The notes below the pieces were generated by a model that was not told the origin of the DNA, did no database searches, and worked only from the letters and a program-made list of their open reading frames with translations. From Melioribacteraceae bacterium (lineage in GTDB: Bacteria > Bacteroidota > Ignavibacteria > Ignavibacteriales > Melioribacteraceae), in NCBI GenBank assembly GCA_027030245.1, contig JALVFE010000040.1:1-64000 (forward strand): a stretch of 64,000 nt of DNA, in the 5' to 3' direction. The first letter of the stretch is position 1. Each line of letters opens with the position of its first letter. Shown here piece by piece: positions 16,231-22,968 of this stretch. Position numbers and translations under genes: made by a program.

Positions 16231-16892
16231 GACCGGTGACGATTGACTGATGACCAATTCTTGATTCTTGATTAATAGTAATCTCGAGGTTAAGATTAAG
16301 GTTAAAGTCAAGGTTAAGGTTAAGGTCAAGGTTAAGGTCAAGGTTAAGGTCAAAGTTAAGGTCAAAGTCAAGGGTAAAGTTTGTTTTTGAATGTTTTAAT
16401 AATTTTATTTAAATCCAAATGAATATTTTCTAATAAAGTATCCAATAAATCATAGTCAGATTTCTTTATATAACTAACTCTTTTTCCATATCTAAGTGAC
16501 TTTGAGTTTCGGTAATGGAGCCTCTTGCATAATATAAAAAATTTATTTTATCCGCAGTATGGCTTCTTCCAAACGATTCGGCTATGTTTGCAGAAATGCT
16601 AAGAGCAGCTCTCCGGATTTGCGATGCAAATCCATAGTCTTCTTTTTTAGGCAATTTTTCAGTTAAATTAAAAATTTTTTCTGCTACTTCTATAGCATCT
16701 TTCCAAACCGGCATATCTTTAAAAGAATTATACATCAATCAACCTCAACCTTATCCTCAACTTTGACCTCAGCCTCAACCTCATCCTTAGCATTTGCCTT
16801 AGCCTTAGCCTCAACCTCAAAAATTCTCTGACTTCCAGTTTCTTCATTCATTCTTCTTTACAAGTCCTCCGTTCCTTCGAAATGACAAATTA
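16231..16892 (-). mobile_element. Four-helix-bundle cassette, copy 3 (longest arrays)
   Basis: This copy has the longest arrays: AAGGTT/AAGGTC/AAAGTC from about 16285 to 16377, and the inverted CCTCAA/CCTTAG side from about 16738 to 16820. Both are roughly twice as long as in copies 1 and 2. The outer text GACCGGTGACGATTGACTGA (16234-16253) is shared with copy 1, and the conserved segment 16821-16892 with both others. The long low-side array reads as a Thr-Leu repeat in an unrelated frame. Confidence 0.65.
16368..16735 (-). pseudogene. Four-helix-bundle gene with a one-base deletion
   Basis: From ATG 16735 the frame matches copy 2 nearly residue for residue (MPVWKDAIEVAEKIFNLTEK and onward) as far as TQSHL. 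A T is missing near 16490 (CCATATCTAAG against CCATATTCTAAG in copy 2), which shifts the frame, and translation ends at 16466. Beyond the shift the original frame still reads YIKKSDYDLLDTLLENIHLD up to TGA 16368-16370, again inside the array. The damage is therefore recent. A GAGG seven bases before the ATG comes from the array. Confidence 0.85.
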
Positions 16893-17101
16893 CAATTACA
16901 AATGACCAATGACGAATGACAAGTGACCAATAACAATTTTCCAATGACCAATGATCTATTAATCTGTGGGGATCTGTGGTTCTTTATTAACCACCATGAA
17001 CACAAAGGGTAAAATTATTATGGGTTATTGTTATATTTCTGTTCACTGCTACTACCGTCCGCACAGTGGTAATTTTATTTTGTGTTTGATAGAAACTTTT
17101 T
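16893..17101. repeat. Intergenic repeats before cysQ
   Basis: The text TGACCAATGACGAATGACAAG is followed by ATTAATCTGTGGGGATCTGTGG with inverted TTAACCACCATGAACAC (about 16959-17003), then the small stem around CTACCGTCCGCACAGTGGTA (17051-17070). No gene is seen. Confidence 0.6.
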
Positions 17102-17905
17102 TTAGATACTCTTTACAAGAAAAGAACCGTTTAAAACATTCTCTTTATTGAATTGTAATCCTTCTATTTCCGCACCGGCTGCTTTGGCAATAGCATATCC
17201 GGCGCCAACATCCCATTCGTTTGTGGGACCGTGGCGATAATACAAATGAGCGGAACCGTCTGCAACCCTGCAGAATTTAATTGAACTGCCTGCCGATATC
17301 GTTTCGGTAACACCGTATTTTTCAAAGACCGTCTCTTCTTCGGGGAAAGCATGAGATCTGCTTCGTACCGCTATTACCCCGTTTGACTTATCTTTATTGA
17401 CCGATATTCTTCTGTATTTATCGCCTTTGAATTGCATAAATGCACCCAATCCGGTTCCCCCGAAATAAAGCGTACCCGATTTAAGATAGGGCGTTTCAAA
17501 ATCAAGAGAATCTTCCGCCGGTTCGGAATTATTTTCCAGAGCTGGAGAATAAATTACACCAAGCACTGCTTCATTATTTTCTATAAGAGCAATGTTGACC
17601 GTAAATTCATCATTTTTCTTAATAAATTCCTTCGTTCCGTCCAAAGGATCGACAAGCCAGAATTTTTCCCAGTTTTTCCTTTCTTCATAAGGGATATCCC
17701 GGCCTTCTTCGGATAAAACCGGAATACCGGGGAATTCTTTTTTTAATCCTTCCACAATGATATCATGCGATGCACGGTCGGCTAAAGTTAAAGGTGAATT
17801 ATCCGATTTCATTTCTACTCCGAAATCCGCCGAGTGATAAATGTCCATTATCGTTTCACCGGCTTTAACGGCAATAGGGATTATTTTTTCCAAATACGTT
17901 TTCAT
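17102..17905 (-). CDS. cysQ: 3'(2'),5'-bisphosphate nucleotidase
   Basis: The 267-residue enzyme of the inositol monophosphatase superfamily has the metal site SEEG (65-68), DPLDGTKEF (86-94) and, near the C-terminus, NEWDVGAGYAIAKAAGAEI. The DGTKEFI form is typical of CysQ, which hydrolyses 3'-phosphoadenosine 5'-phosphate to AMP and so removes the by-product of PAPS use. cysC and sat are on the same strand about 8 kb away, beyond the toxin modules. The gene was probably once next to them. Confidence 0.9.
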   Translation of the reverse strand: MKTYLEKIIPIAVKAGETIMDIYHSADFGVEMKSDNSPLTLADRASHDIIVEGLKKEFPGIPVLSEEGRDIPYEERKNWEKFWLVDPLDGTKEFIKKNDEFTVNIALIENNEAVLGVIYSPALENNSEPAEDSLDFETPYLKSGTLYFGGTGLGAFMQFKGDKYRRISVNKDKSNGVIAVRSRSHAFPEEETVFEKYGVTETISAGSSIKFCRVADGSAHLYYRHGPTNEWDVGAGYAIAKAAGAEIEGLQFNKENVLNGSFLVKSI

Positions 17906-18522
17906 TAATTTTCCTTATTGAGATTGTGATAAGTAAAAGTAAAGTTTGGGTAGATGCTTCCAATTTGTTTTTGTAGCCGAAAGTTTACGGAATGCAAGAT
18001 TTATTTGTTTATTTTAGATCCCGAAACAATCCGCCGTGGAGGACAGGATAACAAGTCTTATTAACTGTCATGCTGTCCCGAATGCCTTCGGGATCAGCAT
18101 CTGATCTAAATTATAAGTTTTTATTAGATCCCGAAACGAGTTCGGGATGACAAGTTCTTTATACTGTTATGGAATATGTCATGCCAAACTTGGCTCGGCA
18201 TCTGATTAAAGTTACGGGTTCATTTTAGATCCCAAAATAGTCCACCGAAGTGGGAGGAAGGACAATAAAGAAATTTCAAATTACAAATTCCAAATGACCA
18301 ATTACAAACGACATTTTCCCAATAACCAAAGACGAATGACAATTTCCCTGTGACAAATGACTAATAACAAAATGTATCACTCCGATAGAGTTTATATTTT
18401 ATATTGATATATTGCTTTATAAATATATCACGCCAATGGCGTTGGGGGAATTTCTTTTCATAGCTTTTAGGATGAAGTTAATCTAACTGCCGGTGTGAAT
18501 AATTAAAATGGAACTTATAGTC
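17906..18522. repeat. Array of interspersed palindromes, about 600 bases without a gene
   Basis: At least five elements follow each other. They are a composite ATCCCGAAACAATCCGCC copy (18018-18053); ATGCTGTCCCGAA-TGCC-TTCGGGATCAGCAT (18070-18101, 13-base stem with one bulge, reverse orientation); ATCCCGAA-ACGAG-TTCGGGAT (18128-18148); the small GCCAA-AC-TTGGC (18183-18194); and a degraded composite (18227-18273). After TGACCAATTACAAACGAC text comes the two-hairpin repeat (about 18375-18445, ending CACGCCAATGGCGTT). Such structures would strongly affect any transcript running from 19.2 kb towards cysQ. Confidence 0.75.
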
Positions 18523-18912
18523 TTAACTTAAAAGATTTTTAATATTTGAAAAAATCATTTTTGCAAATTGATAAAATTTTTTCGCTTCTTCATAACCAGG
18601 TTTCCCGTTAGGTAACAAACCTATATCACTGGGGTATCTTGACTCAATATAAACCTCGTCCAACCGTTTAATTAATTGTAAATCAATGGTAAAATTCAGG
18701 TAGTTTTTTATTTTACTTAACAAAGTTTCAAGTTTATGCATTTTAATAATTTCAATTTCTTTTTCTTCCAGTATGGCTTTAAAACTTTTTTCTATTGCTT
18801 GTTGAGCGTGAAATGCAACCATATTTGTCAAATGTTTTACGTCTAAAATTTCTTCTATTACATCAAGATCATCTTCGGCAGCTTTTAACCACTCCTTAGT
18901 CATTTCTTTCAT
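18523..18912 (-). CDS. HEPN-domain protein of a HEPN/MNT pair
   Basis: The 129-residue helical protein has EWLKAAEDDLDVIEEILD, VAFHAQQAIEKSFKAIL and ESRYPSDIG, which match the PF05168 HEPN group. The canonical R-x4-6-H RNase motif is not present in the usual form, so it may not be an RNase. The gene begins 17 bases inside the end of the MNT gene, an arrangement typical of HEPN/MNT toxin-antitoxin pairs. Which partner is the toxin cannot be read here. Confidence 0.82.
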   Translation of the reverse strand: MKEMTKEWLKAAEDDLDVIEEILDVKHLTNMVAFHAQQAIEKSFKAILEEKEIEIIKMHKLETLLSKIKNYLNFTIDLQLIKRLDEVYIESRYPSDIGLLPNGKPGYEEAKKFYQFAKMIFSNIKNLLS

Positions 18913-19240
18913 ATAAAACTTTTCCCCTTTTTAATATTGTCTTTGAAAACATACTTTTCATTTCTATGAATTTTCTATACATTGGCTTTGAATAAACTAT
19001 TATATCTATTGGTACTTGAGCGATTATTTCGGTAAGCGCATTCGATACTTTTAGGTATAAATCGCTTTTCTCTTTGTAATTGGAGGGGTAATAATCATCA
19101 TTTGTTACAACAATAATGTCTATATCACTATCTTTTGTGGGAATTCCGTGAGCATAGGATCCAAAAAGAATAATTTTATACGGATTTATTGAGTTTTTCA
19201 ATTTTTCCGTTATTTGCGTGATGTATTTTTCATTGTCCAT
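18896..19240 (-). CDS. MNT-type nucleotidyltransferase
   Basis: The protein has 114 residues with ILFGSYAHGIPTKDSDIDII, a perfect GS-x10-DxD minimal nucleotidyltransferase motif near residue 26. It is the upstream gene of the pair with the HEPN protein. The frame is intact. The surrounding spaces on both sides are repeat-rich. Confidence 0.85.
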   Translation of the reverse strand: MDNEKYITQITEKLKNSINPYKIILFGSYAHGIPTKDSDIDIIVVTNDDYYPSNYKEKSDLYLKVSNALTEIIAQVPIDIIVYSKPMYRKFIEMKSMFSKTILKRGKVLYERND

Positions 19241-19676
19241 AGTATTCCGATTTTTGTAGACTTATAATGCAACCCGATTAAATAATATTCAACCGTTAAT
19301 AATATAAAGTTATAAAAAAGGAAAATTCTAAATCAAAAAAATTTTTTCAAGATGTTTCAGATACCAAAAATTAAAAGTGCCGGATTAGTTCTTAATCCAT
19401 GAAATCGGTAACTTAATCTATTGAACTACCATCAGACAAGTTTTTCAAAAATAATTTCTCTTTTTAGAATCCGTTCAACTCCGTAGGAGTGGAACATAAA
19501 AACTTCAATTCTCATTCGTGAATTAGCGGATGTCTCTTGGATTTCCGGCTGTACGAACCAAAAAGGATCGTACAATTCGATTAATATATCTTGTTTTACT
19601 CTTATACCACAATCTAAATTTTTTCCTATCGATTGTTGGATATTTGCACATTTTAAAATTTTTACAGTTAATCACA
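19241..19676. other. Non-coding stretch, possible tRNA fossil
   Basis: About 435 bases lie between two nucleotidyltransferase modules. On the minus strand 19375-19438 reads GATGGTAGTTCAATAGATTA, then AGTTACCGATTTCATGG and ends AATCCGGCAC. This recalls the D-arm and 3' part of a tRNA but lacks pairing in acceptor and T arms. ACTCC-GT-AGGAGT (19469-19481) is a small hairpin. The remainder shows nothing I recognise. Confidence 0.4.
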
Positions 19677-20132
19677 CTATTCTTTTTTGTTTTTCGATAA
19701 TAATTCCAAATCCGCTAAATCGATTTTCCTTCCACTGGATTTTTTGTTTTTAATCAGATATTCTTTTGAAATAAAATTTGCTTTTACATCTCCGAATTGC
19801 GTTACTTCTTTATTCAAATACGCTTCCCTAAAATCAACACCGGAGATTGATGTAAGTATGTCTATTCTTACAGGTTGCACCCCAAGTTGAATAACCATAT
19901 TTTCTTCAAGAAAATCATTTTTTGATAATCGCAGACTTTCAAAACCAAATTCTTCTAATACATCCAACATTTTTTTCGCATTTTCGTTACTCATCCCTAT
20001 AAATATATCAATATCACCCGTATTCCTGGGTTCGGCATATAGAGCCAAAGCATAAGCACCGACAATTAAATATTCAACTTTGTGTTTGTTTAAAAGCTCT
20101 ATAAAATCTTCGAAGTCTTTTTCTACTTTCAT
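19677..20132 (-). CDS. AbiEii-like/DUF6036-like nucleotidyltransferase
   Basis: The 151-residue protein has EYLIVGAYALALYAEPRNTG and DIDIFIG near residues 19-45, the G(A/G)xAxxxxxxxR.TxDxD pattern of small AbiEii-related nucleotidyltransferases. The preceding small gene overlaps it by 59 bases. Pairs of this kind are widespread and are thought to be toxin-antitoxin modules, but I do not know an experimentally proven one of this exact type. No damage is visible. Confidence 0.78.
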   Translation of the reverse strand: MKVEKDFEDFIELLNKHKVEYLIVGAYALALYAEPRNTGDIDIFIGMSNENAKKMLDVLEEFGFESLRLSKNDFLEENMVIQLGVQPVRIDILTSISGVDFREAYLNKEVTQFGDVKANFISKEYLIKNKKSSGRKIDLADLELLSKNKKE

Positions 20133-20283
20133 GATATTCTTTTTCTTTATTAAAAAATTTGATATACTGCTCTCTCAATATCTGAATAGCAGAAATTCTA
20201 TCACTGCCGGTTTTGGATTCCCAAAACAGCGAATTTTCTATCTGTTCTTCACCAATCTTAATTTTTTTAACTACTTTCTTCAT
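20074..20283 (-). CDS. Small protein paired with a nucleotidyltransferase
   Basis: The 69-residue protein has EQIENSLFWESKTGSDRISA and IQILREQYIKFF, then a basic tail with RLRRFYRAF. Small proteins with the pattern xxxxWxxKTxxERIxAixxLRxQY are commonly encoded just upstream of small nucleotidyltransferases. It overlaps the next gene by 59 bases, a long overlap that supports co-translation. Function unknown; antitoxin by position. Confidence 0.68.
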   Translation of the reverse strand: MKKVVKKIKIGEEQIENSLFWESKTGSDRISAIQILREQYIKFFNKEKEYHESRKRLRRFYRAFKQTQS

Positions 20284-20671
20284 CTATTAAATTATTTTTT
20301 TTATCTCTTTCTTTTTTGATCTTTCGAATGGTATTAGAAGAGCCAAATAACAAAAACAAATCACAAGACTAAATAAAGTTGTTTTACTCCGCCGGAGTTT
20401 TGATTTTGTTTTAGAATTCTTGTTCTATAAAATGTCACACTTAAAGGCGTTTGTTAAATAAAATAGCGAGTTGTTCTTAAAACCCGAAATAAACCGCTGT
20501 GGCGGACGGGATGACAACTAAAAAATTCCAAATGACAAATTCCAAATTACAAATGACCATTGATCAATGACAAAATGCACCACTTCTATAGAGTTTGTAT
20601 TGTATATTGTTATTTAACCACAGACCTGTCCGCTGAAGGAGGATTCGCCCGGATTTTCACAGAAGGATTTT
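20284..20671. repeat. Intergenic repeats between two nucleotidyltransferase modules
   Basis: The stretch contains two copies of the ACTCC-hairpin repeat (20386-20455, complete with CACACTTAAAGGCGTTTG; 20573-20622, degraded) and a composite palindrome AACCCGAAATAAACCGCTG with GGCGGACGGGATGAC (20481-20514). The AACCACAGACCTGTCC repeat lies next to the HepT stop (20621-20668). All face the same way as their counterparts elsewhere. No gene is seen. Confidence 0.72.
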
Positions 20672-21091
20672 TTAGTTTACCAAATAATTTTTAATCTCTT
20701 TTTGAAACTGATAGAAATCGCTCAAATTTTCATCAATTATTTTTTTTACAAACTCATCATCTATGTCCCAATATAAATGAACGATTCTGTTTCTGAATCT
20801 TGTCATTAAAACTAATTTGTCTTTTAATTCCTTTGAAATTATTTTATTTTCATAAAGTATTTTAAACGTTTCGGCATACTCTTTTGGTAATCCCAACTTC
20901 TCGGTAGAGATAATATGATTACTAATATTTACACATGTTTCAATGGAAATTTGGAGCAGATACCTTCCGGAATAAATATTTTTTTTATCCTTTAAATATT
21001 CTTCGGTTGATAACTTATTGATTTCTTTCAAAGAAAGTAGATACTCATCCAATTCGGAAAACAATTTTTCTATTTTCTCTTTATCAACCAT
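20672..21091 (-). CDS. hepT: HepT RNase toxin (HEPN, DUF86)
   Basis: This complete 139-residue HEPN protein has the catalytic R-x4-H-x-Y motif, Arg100-NRIV-His105-L-Tyr107 (RFRNRIVHLYWDI), near the C-terminal part. In characterised HepT toxins the Tyr is the residue that the partner MntA modifies with AMP groups to silence the RNase. QISIETCVNISNHIIS is the conserved helix 2 that is lost in the truncated copy at 14023. It overlaps the MntA gene by 8 bases. Confidence 0.9.
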   Translation of the reverse strand: MVDKEKIEKLFSELDEYLLSLKEINKLSTEEYLKDKKNIYSGRYLLQISIETCVNISNHIISTEKLGLPKEYAETFKILYENKIISKELKDKLVLMTRFRNRIVHLYWDIDDEFVKKIIDENLSDFYQFQKEIKNYLVN

Positions 21092-21491
21092 CTAATAATT
21101 CCCTGTACCTTTGTTCAAATAAAGGTTTGTAAACAATCATATAATCCATATATTTTATTCTATTTTGCACAATATAATCAACAAGAAAAGATTCGTTTCG
21201 TGCGAATATTAATTTGCCTTCGTTGATAATTTTACCAATCACAATAATTGGCGCATAGTTAAGACTCCTGACATCAAATTTTTGATCAGGAATTCTTTCA
21301 GTCAATAAAGCTTCAATTTCCAATTCGAATACTTTAGTTTCATATTCAGTTTTTTTCGTTTTTTGATAGATTGCTATATCTATATCGCTTATTCCGGTCG
21401 CTTCGTTTCTGGCGAAAGAACCGAATAAAAATGCGAATTCTATTTCGGATTGTTCAAATAATATTTCCTTAATCTTGTTGATTAAATTCAT
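21084..21491 (-). CDS. mntA: MntA nucleotidyltransferase antitoxin
   Basis: The protein has 135 residues with AFLFGSFARNEATGISDIDI near residue 19, which fits GS-x10-DxD. MntA antitoxins transfer AMP from ATP to the HepT tyrosine. It is the first gene of the pair. Together with the intact HepT it is the one HepT/MntA module in this window that should still work. Confidence 0.88.
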   Translation of the reverse strand: MNLINKIKEILFEQSEIEFAFLFGSFARNEATGISDIDIAIYQKTKKTEYETKVFELEIEALLTERIPDQKFDVRSLNYAPIIVIGKIINEGKLIFARNESFLVDYIVQNRIKYMDYMIVYKPLFEQRYRELLDG

Positions 21492-21813
21492 ATATCACCC
21501 AGGTTATAGTTTCGATTCTGTATTTTTTAAATACAAAGTATATAAAAGGGAAGAAATTTCAAATGACAAATCCCAAACGTAATACGTAAGACGGTAGTAG
21601 AATGCAAAGAATTTGTCCTGAAAATAATTTTTTATTTGTAAATTACCGGCTAACAGATAAAAAATCCCAACAACAACTTACAAATAACCAATGACTAGTG
21701 ACCAATGACCAATAACTATTTCCCCGTGACCAATGACGAATGACCAATTCCAAATGTTCAAATTCCCTATCTTTATCCACGACCGGTGATTTTTTATGCT
21801 ATCATTAACAGGT
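21492..21813. repeat. Intergenic low-complexity repeat text
   Basis: This stretch has ACGTAATACGTAAGACGG text (21580-21595), like that at 12.49 kb. Dense TGACTAGTGACCAATGACC, TGACCAATGACGAATGACC text follows between 21683 and 21755. An open frame at 21678-21875 reads through it and is not a gene. Confidence 0.65.
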
Positions 21814-22035
21814 TTATCGTGAATTATATTTTTTATCATCAACTTCAAAATTCTTGTATTGCATAAATTCGTCAAAAGAAGTGAACTTCATTAACCCTTT
21901 TTTAACTTTTGTTGTGTTTAACTTTCCCCAAAATTCAAAAAGGTCCATAAGAGTTTCGTAATATTTACTGTCGGGATTTTTTACCCATAACGACTTTGAC
22001 GCTTTTTCAAATGTCTTAAACTTTTCCACAGGCAT
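21814..22035 (-). CDS. Small protein paired with a nucleotidyltransferase
   Basis: The 73-residue protein MPVEKFKTFEKASKSLWVKN then YYETLMDLFEFWGKLN resembles small proteins that follow nucleotidyltransferases and begin MPVxxFxSxEEAxxxxW. Its ATG directly follows the TAA of the nucleotidyltransferase gene (TAAATG), which implies coupled translation. Function unknown; probably the partner in a toxin-antitoxin-like pair. Confidence 0.65.
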   Translation of the reverse strand: MPVEKFKTFEKASKSLWVKNPDSKYYETLMDLFEFWGKLNTTKVKKGLMKFTSFDEFMQYKNFEVDDKKYNSR

Positions 22036-22497
22036 TTATTTACCGAGTTTTGATTTAATGAATTTTAAATCCAATTGATCTATTTCTCTATAAGTTTTTT
22101 CTTTCATTTTATACAAACTTTTTAACCCGGCAAATTTTATTTCGGTTCCTTCAATTACCCGCTTCTCGAATTCCAAATCACTAAACTTAAATTTTTCCCC
22201 GATAGCGGAAATAATGTCGATATAAAATCCATATTCCGTACCGTAACGAATAACCGAATATTTTTGTAATTCTTCAAACGTAATTTCATCAATTTCCGGA
22301 TCGTCAAACACTTCTTTTAAAGCATTTTTTAATTTTTGTATGTTTTCCTTATCCGGGTTTATAAATATGTCAATATCTTGAGTATTTCTGGCAAAACCAT
22401 GTAAATTGATGGCAATTCCACCTATTATAATATATTCTACATCATTTCTCTCAAACGATTTCATTAACTCCAAAAATTTTTCAAAAAGATTTTTCAT
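22036..22497 (-). CDS. AbiEii-like nucleotidyltransferase
   Basis: The 153-residue protein has EYIIIGGIAINLHGFARNTQ and DIDIFINPDKEN near residues 20-52, the same pattern as the enzyme at 19677 but with clearly different sequence. It is the upstream gene of a pair with the small protein at 21814. No damage is visible. Confidence 0.78.
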   Translation of the reverse strand: MKNLFEKFLELMKSFERNDVEYIIIGGIAINLHGFARNTQDIDIFINPDKENIQKLKNALKEVFDDPEIDEITFEELQKYSVIRYGTEYGFYIDIISAIGEKFKFSDLEFEKRVIEGTEIKFAGLKSLYKMKEKTYREIDQLDLKFIKSKLGK

Positions 22498-22968
22498 TAA
22501 TTAATAATTTCTTTTCAGTTAATATTTAAAATTTTATAAATCGAATATTTTGAATTGTATACCAAGCAACAAATTTTTAAAAATTAATTTTATACATTTC
22601 CGACACATCCAAACAACTTGTCATACCGTCCCGAATGCTTTGGAGATCACACCTTACTTGTTTTTTTAGATCCCGAAATAATCCGCCGTAGGCGGAAGGG
22701 ATGATAACCAAGAAATTCTAAAAGACAAATTCCAATTTCCAATAAAATTGTAACATTCCGTGGTAGTTCTTTTTAGATTCCGAAACTAGTTCGGGATGAC
22801 AAGTTCTCATAAATCTGCCGTAGGTGGAGGGAATGACAAGTCAGAAATCCCAAATAACAATCTTCAATCCCAAATGACTAATGACCAATAACCAGTTCCT
22901 AAAATCAATCTATCGTATTGTTTAACGAAATTAACGGGACGTTATATCTTACGTATCGCTAGGATATA
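22498..22968. repeat. Intergenic palindromes between the last toxin module and the permease
   Basis: The elements are a reverse-oriented degraded copy (GTCATACCGTCCCGAATGC, 22619-22637), a nested composite (ATCCCGAAATAATCCGCCG with TAGGCGGAAGGGAT, 22671-22702), TTCCGAAACTAGTTCGGGAT (22779-22798) and half a composite (TCTGCCGTAGGTGGAGGG, 22814-22831). TGACTAATGACCAATAACC text follows. No gene is seen. Confidence 0.72.

Noticed and set aside
16144-16371. Open frame coding a long Thr-Leu repeat (MTLTLTLT...)
   Set aside because: It is the hexamer array of cassette copy 3 read in one frame, plus repeat text. There is no ribosome site or homology; a period of six keeps any frame open.
9398-16735. 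Four-helix-bundle genes as Avd accessory genes of a diversity-generating retroelement
   Set aside because: Avd has a related fold, but there is no reverse transcriptase and no template/variable repeat pair in the window.
9331-16892. Hexamer arrays as a CRISPR array or telomere-like repeat
   Set aside because: Units are six bases with no spacers, and they always flank a four-helix-bundle gene in inverted orientation. No cas gene is in the window.
21678-21875. 65-codon open frame on the minus strand
   Set aside because: Most of it is translated TGACCAATGAC repeat (for example VIGHGEIVIGHWSLVIG), and it overlaps the start of a better-supported small gene.
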